Source: CAYGZA01 sp964354135
GTDB taxonomy: Bacteria > Planctomycetota > Planctomycetia > Pirellulales > Thermoguttaceae
Length of the DNA stretch: 29,351 nucleotides
Reading direction: 5' to 3'
Assembly (NCBI GenBank): GCA_964354135.1
Contig: CAYGZA010000041.1
Coordinates: forward strand, 1 to 29,351
Under the pieces are notes generated by a model, which was not told the DNA's origin, ran no database searches, and worked only from the letters and a program-made list of their open reading frames with translations. The position numbers and the translations under genes were made by a program. Of this stretch, positions 16,028-23,439 are shown one piece after another (positions within the stretch are counted from its first letter, which is position 1; each line of letters opens with the position of its first letter).

Positions 16028-16601
16028 AATTGAATTGCGAAGGGAAAACGAGCTCCGGGAGCGGGACCAGGAAGGCCGCCAACGTTCCCGCCGCCGTGAT
16101 GAGCAGCACGATCAAGGAAACCCACACTGTTTCCCTTTTGGGATTCCGCGGCTCTCCCAGCCACTTGGGAAGGAACGGTGCCAGGATCAGGAGCGACGCC
16201 ATCAGCAGCCGGCAGCTAACGTACGTGACCGGTATCGAATGCCGCACTACCGAGTCGGGCAGCTCAATCCATCCATGACTGCTGGCGAATCCGAGAAACC
16301 CGTGGACGAAGTCCTCGACGCCGTTGATGAAAAAGGCGAGCCCCACCAGCAGGTGGAAGCGGTGCCCCAGGCTGTAGAAACGGATGACAGAACCCGTTCC
16401 CGCGAGCAGGCCGATGATCGCTCCGACCATCTCGATCGTGGCGTGGAATTCCGCGCTTCCCCTGTGTTCGGAGCCTCGTAGAAAAGGATATGCCGAACTC
16501 AAGAGAACGAGCACAAGGGCCAAGACTGCCAGACGGTACCACCGCTGGGCGGCCGGATGAGAGAACGATCGGGCGGCAGCTCGCGTACACTCCGACGCGA
16601 G
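16020..16601 (-). pseudogene. Truncated MASE-type membrane sensor (histidine kinase or cyclase N-terminus)
   Basis: The open frame encodes about 190 residues rich in transmembrane helices (LAVLALVLVLLSSAYPFL, HATIEMVGAIIGLLAGTGSVIRFYS, FHLLVGLAFFINGVEDFVHGFLGF, LLMASLLILAPFLP, VWVSLIVLLITAAGTLAAFLV). This resembles N-terminal MASE-type sensory domains that normally precede PAS and kinase or GGDEF domains. No output domain follows: the frame ends after VFPSQ with Asn-Trp-Val-stop supplied by the 15741-16027 element. No ATG or GTG start is available after the BON gene stop at 16603, so the 5' end also looks degraded. Family assignment is by pattern only. It is probably a remnant left by a rearrangement at the element. 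Confidence 0.65.
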
Positions 16602-16602
16602 G

Positions 16603-16854
16603 TCAGGTGGCCGCGGAGACCACCTCGATTTCGTTGACCACCTGCTCGACCTCCCCGAGCTTGGCAACCGCTTCCTGGGCCAGTTGCTTGTGGTAGTAGC
16701 TGGGGAGTCGGCCTCGCAAGAACAGTATACCCCCATCGTACTCGCACGAGACCGCCTTGATGCTCACGTAGGGGCTCTTCTGCAACGAGTCCTTGGCAGC
16801 CTCCGTGACCTTCTGGGGAGGGGAGTGAACGATGAGTCTCTGCGAGGATTGCAT
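16603..16854 (-). CDS. Small BON-domain protein
   Basis: An 83-residue protein consisting of one BON domain. It has a helix (VTEAAKDSLQKSPY), then YDGGILFLRGRLPSYYHKQLAQEAVAKLGEVEQVVNEIEVV, the characteristic strand-strand-helix-strand with the conserved Gly in LRGRL. BON domains bind phospholipid or surfaces and occur in osmotic-stress and secretin-related proteins. There is no signal peptide, so this copy appears cytoplasmic or is a start-shifted fragment. ATG 16854 has only a weak ribosome-binding site. The truncated sensor frame follows directly on the same strand. Confidence 0.75.
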   Translation of the reverse strand: MQSSQRLIVHSPPQKVTEAAKDSLQKSPYVSIKAVSCEYDGGILFLRGRLPSYYHKQLAQEAVAKLGEVEQVVNEIEVVSAAT

Positions 16855-17348
16855 AAACGCGTGCTCGGTGTCCTGGACGTGGCCTTCGGGTCCGGCCTTT
16901 CAAATGCGAACAACCTTCCCACTTGAAACATAGTGTGCCAATTGTCGCTTCCGCTCAGATTATTCACGTTTGGGAATCTCCCCGTGGTGACGCCGAGCCG
17001 GCTGGAATTGTGACGACGCTCCGCGTCGTCACGCCCACGGGACGCTCTGAGCCAAACAGACTTCGGGAGTCTTCAAGACCTCGGAAGTCTTGGGGATTTC
17101 GACGCAACCCGTTGCGGTCCCTGGGATTGCGCCAGGCTTGTGCGGGACGTTGCAGCATCGCGTTCCCACGCGGGAGTGCGGCGGCGACGGTCCATCGGGG
17201 GCGCGGCAGCGAGGGCCACCCGGCGAGAAGGCCCAGCCACGGTGCTCCGCGTCGTGGCGCCGCGTAAGGTAGACTTTCTTAGCCCCACCACGTGGAGGCA
17301 GGGCTATGCACAGTTCCGCTCTTATGGGACGGGACAAGGGGTTTGGCC
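16855..17348. other. Intergenic region with a strong GTGACGACGC hairpin
   Basis: 494 bp without a supportable gene. At 17010-17032 lies a perfect 10-bp stem (GTGACGACGC / GCGTCGTCAC) with a 3-nt TCC loop and no T-tract. At about 17072-17095 there are further short repeats of the AAGACCTCGGAAGTCTT type. Coding potential looks poor in all frames. Confidence 0.55.
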
Positions 17349-17606
17349 ATGCGGTTCCAGCAGTTACTAACCCTCGGGTTGGTCGGCGTTGCCGCCTCGG
17401 TGGCGGCGTACGTCGGCCCGAAGCTCCACTGGAGGCTGCGCCGGCTCCCCGACTGGCTCGCCCACATGTCAGGCATTGCCGTCCCGATACTCCTCCTCTT
17501 GGGGTATTGGGCTTCCTCGTCCGGCCACACCTCGGTGCGGGAAATGGCCGAGCACGTGGCGCAAACGCTCCGGGGATGGGCGAGGATGTGCTTCGGCCGG
17601 TTCTGA
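17349..17606 (+). CDS. Small hypothetical membrane protein
   Basis: An 85-residue protein of unknown function. ATG 17349 has an AAGGGG ribosome-binding site 7-8 bp upstream. The N-terminal segment (LLTLGLVGVAASVAAYVG) and a second segment (AHMSGIAVPILLLLGYWA) are hydrophobic and separated by a basic stretch (HWRLRRLPDW), so two membrane helices are predicted. The C-terminal ~25 residues are amphipathic. It is isolated between the repeat-rich region and a tRNA gene. No family is recognised, and the gene call rests on the ribosome-binding site and the membrane pattern. Confidence 0.5.
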   Translation: MRFQQLLTLGLVGVAASVAAYVGPKLHWRLRRLPDWLAHMSGIAVPILLLLGYWASSSGHTSVREMAEHVAQTLRGWARMCFGRF

Positions 17607-17816
17607 GTGTTCGGCACCCCGTTTCGCGGCTCCCCGCGTGACGCCAACGTTATCGCGGAGTGCAGCCTCGGCCGGGCTGGGGTAGCGTCGTTCCGGCGAT
17701 TGGCGGTGCGGGTGCCCGACGGGTCACTGCGGTTCGGCTTAGGGCCGTGCCTGATTTCCCGGCACGTCCGCAATCGAGCCCGCCGTGATCGTGATCCGGC
17801 CGAGCCAGACATCTGC

Positions 17817-17845
17817 TTGTAAATCTGCCCGGGGGGATGTATACT
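17817..17845 (+). promoter_or_regulatory. Sigma-70-type promoter of the tRNA-Gly gene
   Basis: TTGTAA (-35, 17817-17822), a 17-bp spacer and TATACT (-10, 17840-17845). Transcription would start near 17852, seven bases before the mature tRNA 5' end. This is the clearest housekeeping promoter in the window. Confidence 0.75.
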
Positions 17846-17858
17846 CGACTGCCGTTAG

Positions 17859-17931
<73 letters not shown>

Positions 17932-17937
17932 TTTGTG

Positions 17938-17974
17938 CAGCCCGTTGACAGCGATTGTCGGCGGGCTGTTTTCT
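17938..17974 (+). terminator. Intrinsic terminator after tRNA-Gly
   Basis: A 13-bp stem (17938-17950 CAGCCCGTTGACA with 17956-17968 TGTCGGCGGGCTG, two G-T wobbles), a GCGAT loop, then TTTTCT. It begins 7 bp after the tRNA 3' end. Confidence 0.88.
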
Positions 17975-18014
17975 ATGAGCGGACGGTCCTTCACGTATCG
18001 GCCCCGCGGTCCCT

Positions 18015-18782
18015 CTACTCGTGAACCTCCTCGTCCGAGCGGACCTCGACCTGGAGCGCCCCCAACATGCGGGTCAACGCGGCTTCCTTCTCCTTGATGA
18101 ACGGGACGTTGTCGAGGATGATGGCCCGGCGTTCGGCGGCCAGGTGCAGGATCAGCCGGCCGGACCGCAGGAGAAGATACTCGAAGACGTCGTTGATTTC
18201 CTTGTCGATCCGGAGGCCGGGCGCGGAGAAGCGCTCCAGGTTGCCCCAGATGCCGTGGTGGTGGAGGAGCTCGTTCGGGCGGGCTTCCCAGCAATCGAAC
18301 CGGGCCTCGATCCGCCCTGCCACCATAAGCAATCCCAGGATGGCGGCGAAGGTCCAGTAGAAAGTTGCGTTGGCCACCGGGTGGAACTTGACCAGAATGT
18401 CGGTGACGAAAGGAAGGAATTCGGGATGGAGCACAAACAGGAGGATCAAGCCCATGGTGATCGCGAGGGCAAAGAAGAAAAGCGTCAGCGAGATGGTGCG
18501 GGGAAAGTCGAAGGCCAGGATCACCATATTGATCGCCAGCACGCCCAGGAATACCACCGAAAGCAGGATGGTGGCCGTGTTGGGGTCGTCCAGAGAGGCG
18601 TGGAAGAAACTGAGGTAGATCGCCGCCACCAGAGAAACGAGAAACGTCGGATAGAGGAACATGATCTTCGGGTAAGGCACCAGGAAGATCCTGGTAGGTA
18701 CTTCGGCGGTCGGCTTGCGCCGCGATGAAGCGGCGCCAGACGGTTGTGCCGCCGATTGGCTGGGCCCGGTAGCTTCCGGCAT
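18015..18782 (-). CDS. Conserved-looking four-helix membrane protein of unknown function
   Basis: A 255-residue protein. ATG 18782 is preferred over ATG 18791 because an AGAAGG ribosome-binding site lies 9 bp before it, whereas it abuts the other. A polar N-terminus of about 35 residues leads into four transmembrane helices: FLYPTFLVSLVAAIYLSFF, ATILLSVVFLGVLAINMVIL, LTLFFFALAITMGLILLFVL and TFYWTFAAILGLLMVAGRI. A soluble C-terminal domain of about 95 residues follows (ARPNELLHHHGIWGNLERFSAPGL, DVFEYLLLRSGRLIL). The HHH cluster and the acidic Glu-rich C-terminus are notable. No catalytic motif is recognised. It stands alone, with the tRNA terminator downstream and a divergent nitroreductase upstream. 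Confidence 0.82.
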   Translation of the reverse strand: MPEATGPSQSAAQPSGAASSRRKPTAEVPTRIFLVPYPKIMFLYPTFLVSLVAAIYLSFFHASLDDPNTATILLSVVFLGVLAINMVILAFDFPRTISLTLFFFALAITMGLILLFVLHPEFLPFVTDILVKFHPVANATFYWTFAAILGLLMVAGRIEARFDCWEARPNELLHHHGIWGNLERFSAPGLRIDKEINDVFEYLLLRSGRLILHLAAERRAIILDNVPFIKEKEAALTRMLGALQVEVRSDEEVHE

Positions 18783-19176
18783 GGCTTTCATCCTTCTGAC
18801 AGTGCTGGTGTTGAAGCGAAGGCGGCCCGGTTCCCTTGGGTCTCGCCGGCAACGCCCCGACACGGAAACGGGTATCGGAGCGCGAGCGCCACTGCGGAAC
18901 GCCGGCCGCACGCCAAATCGCCTGGCACTCAAGTTATACGCTGGACAACCACTTGTCGAGGCTTGGACGGCTCATCTCCGGGAAAATGGGCAATGTGCGA
19001 AATGTCGGCAATCGCGTGTGCGCTACGGTTCTCGGGCCGCGCAGGAAAGAAAAGGCGGGTGGAGACCGCAGTCAACGGGTCGAAGATCGCGGAGGGGCTT
19101 TACGCGCGCGGCACATGTGGATATGGTCGGGGATCGTGGGCCGAAAACCTCACCGGCCGAACGAAAGGAACATAAA
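18783..19176. other. Divergent intergenic region
   Basis: 394 bp between the membrane protein (-) and the nitroreductase (+). In-frame extensions of both genes run into it, but they have no ribosome-binding sites and no recognisable domains. No RNA gene, repeat or convincing promoter was seen. Confidence 0.4.
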
Positions 19177-19686
19177 ATGGACGCCCTGGAAGCCATCCAT
19201 GCCAGACGCAGCATTCGGCGGTACCAAGACAAGCCGGTGCCGGAAGACCTCGTGCAGCGGGTCTTGGCCGCCGCCATGACGGCGCCCAGCGCACGCAACG
19301 CCCAGCCGTGGCAGTTCGTCGTCATCACCGACCGAGGAATTCTCCAGCAGGTCCCCAAAGTCAACCCCAACGCCCCCATGGCGGCGCATGCTCCCCTGGC
19401 AATCCTCGTGTGCGGGGACCTCAGCCTGGAGTTGTCCCGCGGCTATTGGCCCGTGGACTGCGCCGCCGCCACGCAGAACATGCTCCTGGCGGCGCACGCG
19501 GTGGGCCTAGGTGCCGTTTGGACGGGAGTGTATCCGAGAGACCAGCGGATGGACGGCTTCCGCCGGCTGCTGAACCTCCCGGAGAACATCATGGCTCACA
19601 GCCTGGTTGTGCTCGGTTACCCGGCGGAGGAGCGCCCTCGGGAAGACCGGTACCGGGAGGACCGGGTTCACCGCAACCGCTGGTGA
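19177..19686 (+). CDS. Nitroreductase family protein (FMN-dependent)
   Basis: A 169-residue flavoprotein of the small nitroreductase type, which reduces nitro compounds, quinones or similar acceptors with NAD(P)H. FMN-phosphate contacts are expected from ARRSIRRYQDKP (residues 9-20) and from APSARNAQPWQFVVI (36-50). The central DCAAATQNMLLAAHAVGLGAVWTGVY and the C-terminal VVLGYPAEERP are further family hallmarks. ATG 19177 has an AAAGGA ribosome-binding site 7 bp upstream and begins exactly at the family N-terminus. The C-terminus is short and Arg-rich. The natural substrate is unknown. Confidence 0.92.
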   Translation: MDALEAIHARRSIRRYQDKPVPEDLVQRVLAAAMTAPSARNAQPWQFVVITDRGILQQVPKVNPNAPMAAHAPLAILVCGDLSLELSRGYWPVDCAAATQNMLLAAHAVGLGAVWTGVYPRDQRMDGFRRLLNLPENIMAHSLVVLGYPAEERPREDRYREDRVHRNRW

Positions 19687-19805
19687 CGGAGAATCCCTGC
19701 GGAGCCGGTCCAGCCCGCCGGGCCTATGTTCGAGTTCCGGGCTGCGGTGGCCGCCGGGCGACGATACGGTTGACGCGGCGCGGACGGCCCGGCGCCTCGA
19801 TCCCA

Positions 19806-20564
19806 TCACCAGCGGATTATCCGCGTTTTCGGCAGCAGCTTCTGAAGGCTCTTGATGCCGGCGTCGGTAGTCTTGGTCGCATAAAGGTCCAGCCACTCCA
19901 GTTGCGTAAACCCCTTGAGGTGCTCGAAACCCTCGTCGGTGACCTTGGTGTGGTAGAGGAAGAGGTTCTTCAGCCGGGTCATCTGCTGGAGGTTCTTCAG
20001 GCCGGCGTCGGTGATGTCGGTGTTCGACAGGTCCAGCCGTTCGAGGTGCGTCAGTCCTCTCAGGTTGACCAATCCCGCGTCGGTGATCTTGTTGCCGGCG
20101 ATGTCGAGGGTCTCCAGGCCGGCGAGCCCCCGGAGGTGTTCCAGGCCGGCGTCGGTGATCTTCTTGCCCAGGTTCAGCTTCTTCAGTTGGGTCATCCCTT
20201 TGAGGTGGACCAAGCCGCTGCCGGTGACTTTCGTGCCGGCGAGGCTGAGTTCCTGGAGCTTCGTCAGGCCCGCCAAGTTGGCCAGGCCGGCGTCGGTGAT
20301 TCGGGTGCGGCCCAGGTCGAGTCTCTCGAGCTCGGTGAGCCCTTTGAGTTGGGCCAGGTCCTCGTCCGCGGCCTTGGCGAAGAGAAGGTCGACGGAAACC
20401 ACCGGCTTGTCGGGGCTCTTCTCGTCAATCTCCACCTTGCCGCCGAGCTTCTTGATTGCGGCGACCGCCTTGTCTTGTTCCGGGCCGGCCGCAGCAGCCC
20501 AGCCCCGCGGAACGGCTGCAACCAGCAAGGCCCATGTCACAACCCGCAGCACGCGCCGTCGCAT
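19806..20564 (-). CDS. Secreted leucine-rich-repeat protein
   Basis: A 252-residue protein with an N-terminal signal peptide (RRRVLRVVTWALLVAAVPRGWAAAA, residues about 2-26) and at least seven leucine-rich repeats of about 24 residues from residue ~60 on, of the type LERLDLSNTDITDAGLKNLQ. The consensus resembles the cysteine-free 'T-D-A-G-L' repeats common in planctomycetes, which form a curved solenoid for protein binding. ATG 20564 has a strong AAGGAGGA ribosome-binding site. One repeat is shortened (KKLNLGKKITDAGLEHL, lacking one position before the K-I-T core). The partner is unknown. Confidence 0.9.
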   Translation of the reverse strand: MRRRVLRVVTWALLVAAVPRGWAAAAGPEQDKAVAAIKKLGGKVEIDEKSPDKPVVSVDLLFAKAADEDLAQLKGLTELERLDLGRTRITDAGLANLAGLTKLQELSLAGTKVTGSGLVHLKGMTQLKKLNLGKKITDAGLEHLRGLAGLETLDIAGNKITDAGLVNLRGLTHLERLDLSNTDITDAGLKNLQQMTRLKNLFLYHTKVTDEGFEHLKGFTQLEWLDLYATKTTDAGIKSLQKLLPKTRIIRW

Positions 20565-20872
20565 GAAATCCTCCTTTTGGCAGACTGTTTCCATAGCTTG
20601 CGTCGCCCTCCCGTGATCGTAAAACCCGCTTATAGTATTGCTGAGGGCGTCCCGGAAATCAACCGATCTAGGCGCAATGTGTTCCAGTGGTTAGGCTTAC
20701 CGCCGGAAGCCGGCAGCCCTTGGCGACTGCCGGACCTGCAAGGAATCGCCAACGGTCCAGGAGGGATACGATTGACGCGGCTCTGCAAACCGGGAGAATG
20801 AGCAGGCAAAGAGAGCCCCTCCGCGGCTCGGCGCGAACTTCGCCCTCCCGGCATCGTGCGAGGCTTTTGGAC
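20565..20872. other. Divergent intergenic region with a small GC hairpin
   Basis: 308 bp between the LRR gene (-) and the sulfatase gene (+). It contains a 7-bp stem CCGGCAG / CTGCCGG (about 20712-20735). An open frame continuous with the sulfatase covers part of it but has no signal peptide or ribosome-binding site at its upstream starts. No other gene was seen. Confidence 0.4.
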
Positions 20873-22393
20873 ATGACAAGCTGGCTTGCCCGTCGAGGCC
20901 CGTTGCTCCTGTTGGCCGTGGCCATCTGTCCGCGTGCGGCCGTCGCCCAGCGGCAGCCGAATATCGTGTTCATCCTCGCCGACGATCTCGGCTGGACCGA
21001 CCTGGCCTGCTACGGCAGCAAGTACTACCGGACGCCGCACCTGGACCGGATGGCCGCCGAAGGGATGCGATTCACCAGCGGCTATACGTGCGGGCCGAAC
21101 TGCCAGCCCACCCGCGCGTGCCTGATGAGCGGCCAGTACGGCCCGCGCACCGGCGTCTATACCGTGGGCGGCATCGACCGCTTCAACTGGCAAAGCCGGC
21201 CGCTGGTGCCGGTGCCCAACGTGGAGCAACTGGCGCTGGAGAAGATCACGGTCGCCGAGGCGCTCCGGAAGGCCGGCTACGCGACGGGCCTCTTCGGCAA
21301 GTGGCACTTGGGGGGCCGAGAGCACCATCCGACCCGGCAGGGGTTCGACGAGGCGATCGTGAGCATGGGGAAGCACTTCAACTTCGTCACTCAGCCCAAG
21401 GTCGAGGTCGAGCCGGGCACCTACCTGGCCGATTTTCTCACGGACCGGGCCTTGCGGTTCATCGAGGCGCACCGCGAGGGGCCGTTCTTCCTGTGCCTGC
21501 ACCACTTCGCCGTCCATGCACCGCACGAGGCGAAGCGGGAGTGGATCGGCAAGTTCAAAGACAAGCCGGGAGTGGGTGGGCACAAGAGCCCCGTCTACGC
21601 GGCGATGATCGCCAGCGTGGACGAGAGCGTGGGCCGGGTGCTGGCGAAGCTGGACGAGCTGAAGCTGTCGGAGAAGACACTCGTGATCTTCACCAGCGAC
21701 AACGGCGGCGTGGGCGGCTACCAGGCGGCCGGAATCGTGGGAGCCGGGGGGATCACCGACAACGCCCCTTTGCGCGGCGGCAAGGGAATGCTCTACGAAG
21801 GCGGCATCCGCGTGCCCTACGTCTTCCGCCGACCGGGGACCATCGCCCCGGGCACGGTCTGCGACGAGCCGATCAACAGCGTGGACCTGTACCCGACGCT
21901 CCTGGAGTTGGCCGGCGCCAAGCCGGAGCCGGACTATCCCCTCGACGGCACAAGCTATGTGCCTTGCCTCATCAGCGGCGGAAAGGTGAAGCTCCCGCGG
22001 GACGCGCTCTTTTGGCACTTCCCCGGCTACCTGGGAGCCGGCCGCGACAGTTGGCGCACCACGCCCGCCGGCGCCATCCGCATGGGCAGCTACAAGCTCC
22101 TGGAGTTCTTCGAGGACGGGCGGACCGAGCTTTATGACCTGAAGAACGACATCGGCGAGAGGCACGATCTGGCGGCCCGGAAGCCCGAACTTGCCAAGAA
22201 GCTCCATGCCAAGCTGATCGCCTGGCGCGAGTCCATCAAGGCCCCGATGCCCCAGCGCCGCTCGGGACTCGCGAGGGGGTCGGGAGTCGTTTTCGGCCAA
22301 TCTGCTTGCCACATGGAGGATCTGTGGACTGAAAACGACTCCCGACCCCGTCGTGCTGGCCCAATGTTCGAGGGTAGTGGGGTCATTTTTTGA
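20873..22393 (+). CDS. Exported sulfatase with repeat-derived C-terminal tail
   Basis: Formylglycine-dependent sulfatase (alkaline-phosphatase superfamily) hydrolysing sulfate esters outside the cytoplasm. ATG 20873 begins a signal peptide (about 1-26, GPLLLLAVAICPRAAVAQ). Calcium-binding Asp 37-38 lie in IVFILADDLGW. The formylglycine motif C-x-P-x-R is C77-QPTR in GPNCQPTRACLMSGQY, which needs a formylglycine-generating enzyme for maturation. FGKWHLGG and FTSDNGG supply further active-site residues. The product has 506 residues; the family core ends near WRESIKAPMP (about 463). The last ~40 residues are the translation of a palindromic element (22276-22349) plus a short stretch after it. 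Its 3' end overlaps the convergent hydrolase gene by 11 bp. The substrate is unknown; polysaccharide sulfate is usual in this phylum. Confidence 0.93.
   Translation: MTSWLARRGPLLLLAVAICPRAAVAQRQPNIVFILADDLGWTDLACYGSKYYRTPHLDRMAAEGMRFTSGYTCGPNCQPTRACLMSGQYGPRTGVYTVGGIDRFNWQSRPLVPVPNVEQLALEKITVAEALRKAGYATGLFGKWHLGGREHHPTRQGFDEAIVSMGKHFNFVTQPKVEVEPGTYLADFLTDRALRFIEAHREGPFFLCLHHFAVHAPHEAKREWIGKFKDKPGVGGHKSPVYAAMIASVDESVGRVLAKLDELKLSEKTLVIFTSDNGGVGGYQAAGIVGAGGITDNAPLRGGKGMLYEGGIRVPYVFRRPGTIAPGTVCDEPINSVDLYPTLLELAGAKPEPDYPLDGTSYVPCLISGGKVKLPRDALFWHFPGYLGAGRDSWRTTPAGAIRMGSYKLLEFFEDGRTELYDLKNDIGERHDLAARKPELAKKLHAKLIAWRESIKAPMPQRRSGLARGSGVVFGQSACHMEDLWTENDSRPRRAGPMFEGSGVIF
22276..22349. repeat. Palindromic element, GGGGTCGGGAGTCGTTTTC arms (copy 3)
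   Basis: Perfect 19-bp inverted arms at 22276-22294 and 22331-22349 enclose a 36-bp core unrelated to the cores of copies 1 and 2. The element is translated as the tail of the sulfatase. Confidence 0.92.
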
Positions 22394-23267
22394 GGGCCGC
22401 TACAGGCAGGTCGAAGTAGAAGATGCGGTTCTGGTCTTTCGGCCCCCCGGCCTCTTGAGGGGCAACCAAGAGCACGTCTCCCAAGATGGTCCGCTGGAGA
22501 ATCGAGCCGTCGGGGCCCGTCACGAGAAACTCCGCCGGGTGGACGAAGACGACGTGCAGCCGGTTCTCGCGCGAGCGGGCCTGGACGATCGGATCATTGT
22601 GCTTCGGGCCGAACATCCCGCCGGACGGGCAGATCAGAAACGCGGCCCCGTTCTCGCGGAACCGGCGGACGATCTGCGGCACCGTGCGGTCCGCACAGAT
22701 CATCAGCCCCACGCGGCCGTAAGGGGTTGTGAACACTGGCGAGGAGCTGCCGGGCGTGTTCCGCACCGATTCGTGCCCCAGCTCCTGCTTGCGGTACTTG
22801 CCGAGGAGTTCCCCTTCGGGGGAGATCAAGACCGCGGTGTTGTAGCGGGCGTCGCCGTCGGCCTCCAGCATTCCGGCCACGAGGTGGATCTTGAGCTCGC
22901 CGGCCAGCGCGGCCAGCTTCCGATAGTACCCGCCTGCCGGGATCGGCTCCCCGAGGGCGCGGTAGACGTCCAGGGGGATGGACTTGTCGGCGATGGCGTA
23001 GCCGTCGAGAAAGCACTCGGTCGTCGAGACGATCTTCGCTCCCCCCGCGGCCGCCTCGCGGATCATCGGCTCGATCCGCCGGAAGTTGGCATCTTTGTCG
23101 GCGCGGATCCACTTCAGCACGATCCCCGCGACGCGCACGGTTGCCGGTTTCGCGTCGGCGGGTCTCTGGGGATTTGCCTCGTCGGCGGACCCCGGTTCCG
23201 CCTGTGCCAGAAGGGATACCTGCAGGAATCCGGCCACCAGAACAACCGCAAGGATGCGTCTCAGCAT
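22383..23267 (-). CDS. Exported carbon-nitrogen hydrolase (nitrilase superfamily)
   Basis: A 294-residue amidase/nitrilase-fold enzyme with the Glu-Lys-Cys catalytic triad: E84 (STTECFLDGY), K160 (LLGKYRKQEL) and C191 (RVGLMICADR). A signal peptide (RRILAVVLVAGFLQVSLLAQA, about 3-23) indicates export, which is less common in this mostly cytoplasmic family. ATG 23267 has a GGAGGAGA ribosome-binding site. The enzyme would hydrolyse a C-N bond of an amide, nitrile or carbamoyl compound; the substrate is not predictable. It converges on the sulfatase gene with an 11-bp tail overlap and is divergent from the DUF1559 gene. Confidence 0.92.
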   Translation of the reverse strand: MLRRILAVVLVAGFLQVSLLAQAEPGSADEANPQRPADAKPATVRVAGIVLKWIRADKDANFRRIEPMIREAAAGGAKIVSTTECFLDGYAIADKSIPLDVYRALGEPIPAGGYYRKLAALAGELKIHLVAGMLEADGDARYNTAVLISPEGELLGKYRKQELGHESVRNTPGSSSPVFTTPYGRVGLMICADRTVPQIVRRFRENGAAFLICPSGGMFGPKHNDPIVQARSRENRLHVVFVHPAEFLVTGPDGSILQRTILGDVLLVAPQEAGGPKDQNRIFYFDLPVAALKK

Positions 23268-23439
23268 GGGATCTCCTCCACGGGCCAGAGTACCGGCGGA
23301 CGCCGGGAGGTTCAAGCGTCCCTCCCGAGAAAGCGTGAGGTGGTTCCGGCCGGGGAACTGTTGACGCAGCGACGCGGAAGGCGAAAATGGGGATCTGCGG
23401 TCGCGTTACTCTTCTCTCACGAAGGAAGCGAGGTGCATC

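Noticed and set aside
15775..16164. Minus-strand open frames inside and across the 287-bp element considered as transposase fragments.
   Set aside because: No DDE or HUH motif or known transposase segment could be recognised; the frames extend into flanking sequence.
18923..18940. TGGCAC followed by TTATAC as a possible sigma-54 promoter.
   Set aside because: The -12 GC is not at the required spacing from the -24 GG.
23361..23389. TTGACG with a 17-bp spacer and AAAATG as promoter of the DUF1559 gene.
   Set aside because: The -10 matches consensus at too few positions to support a call.
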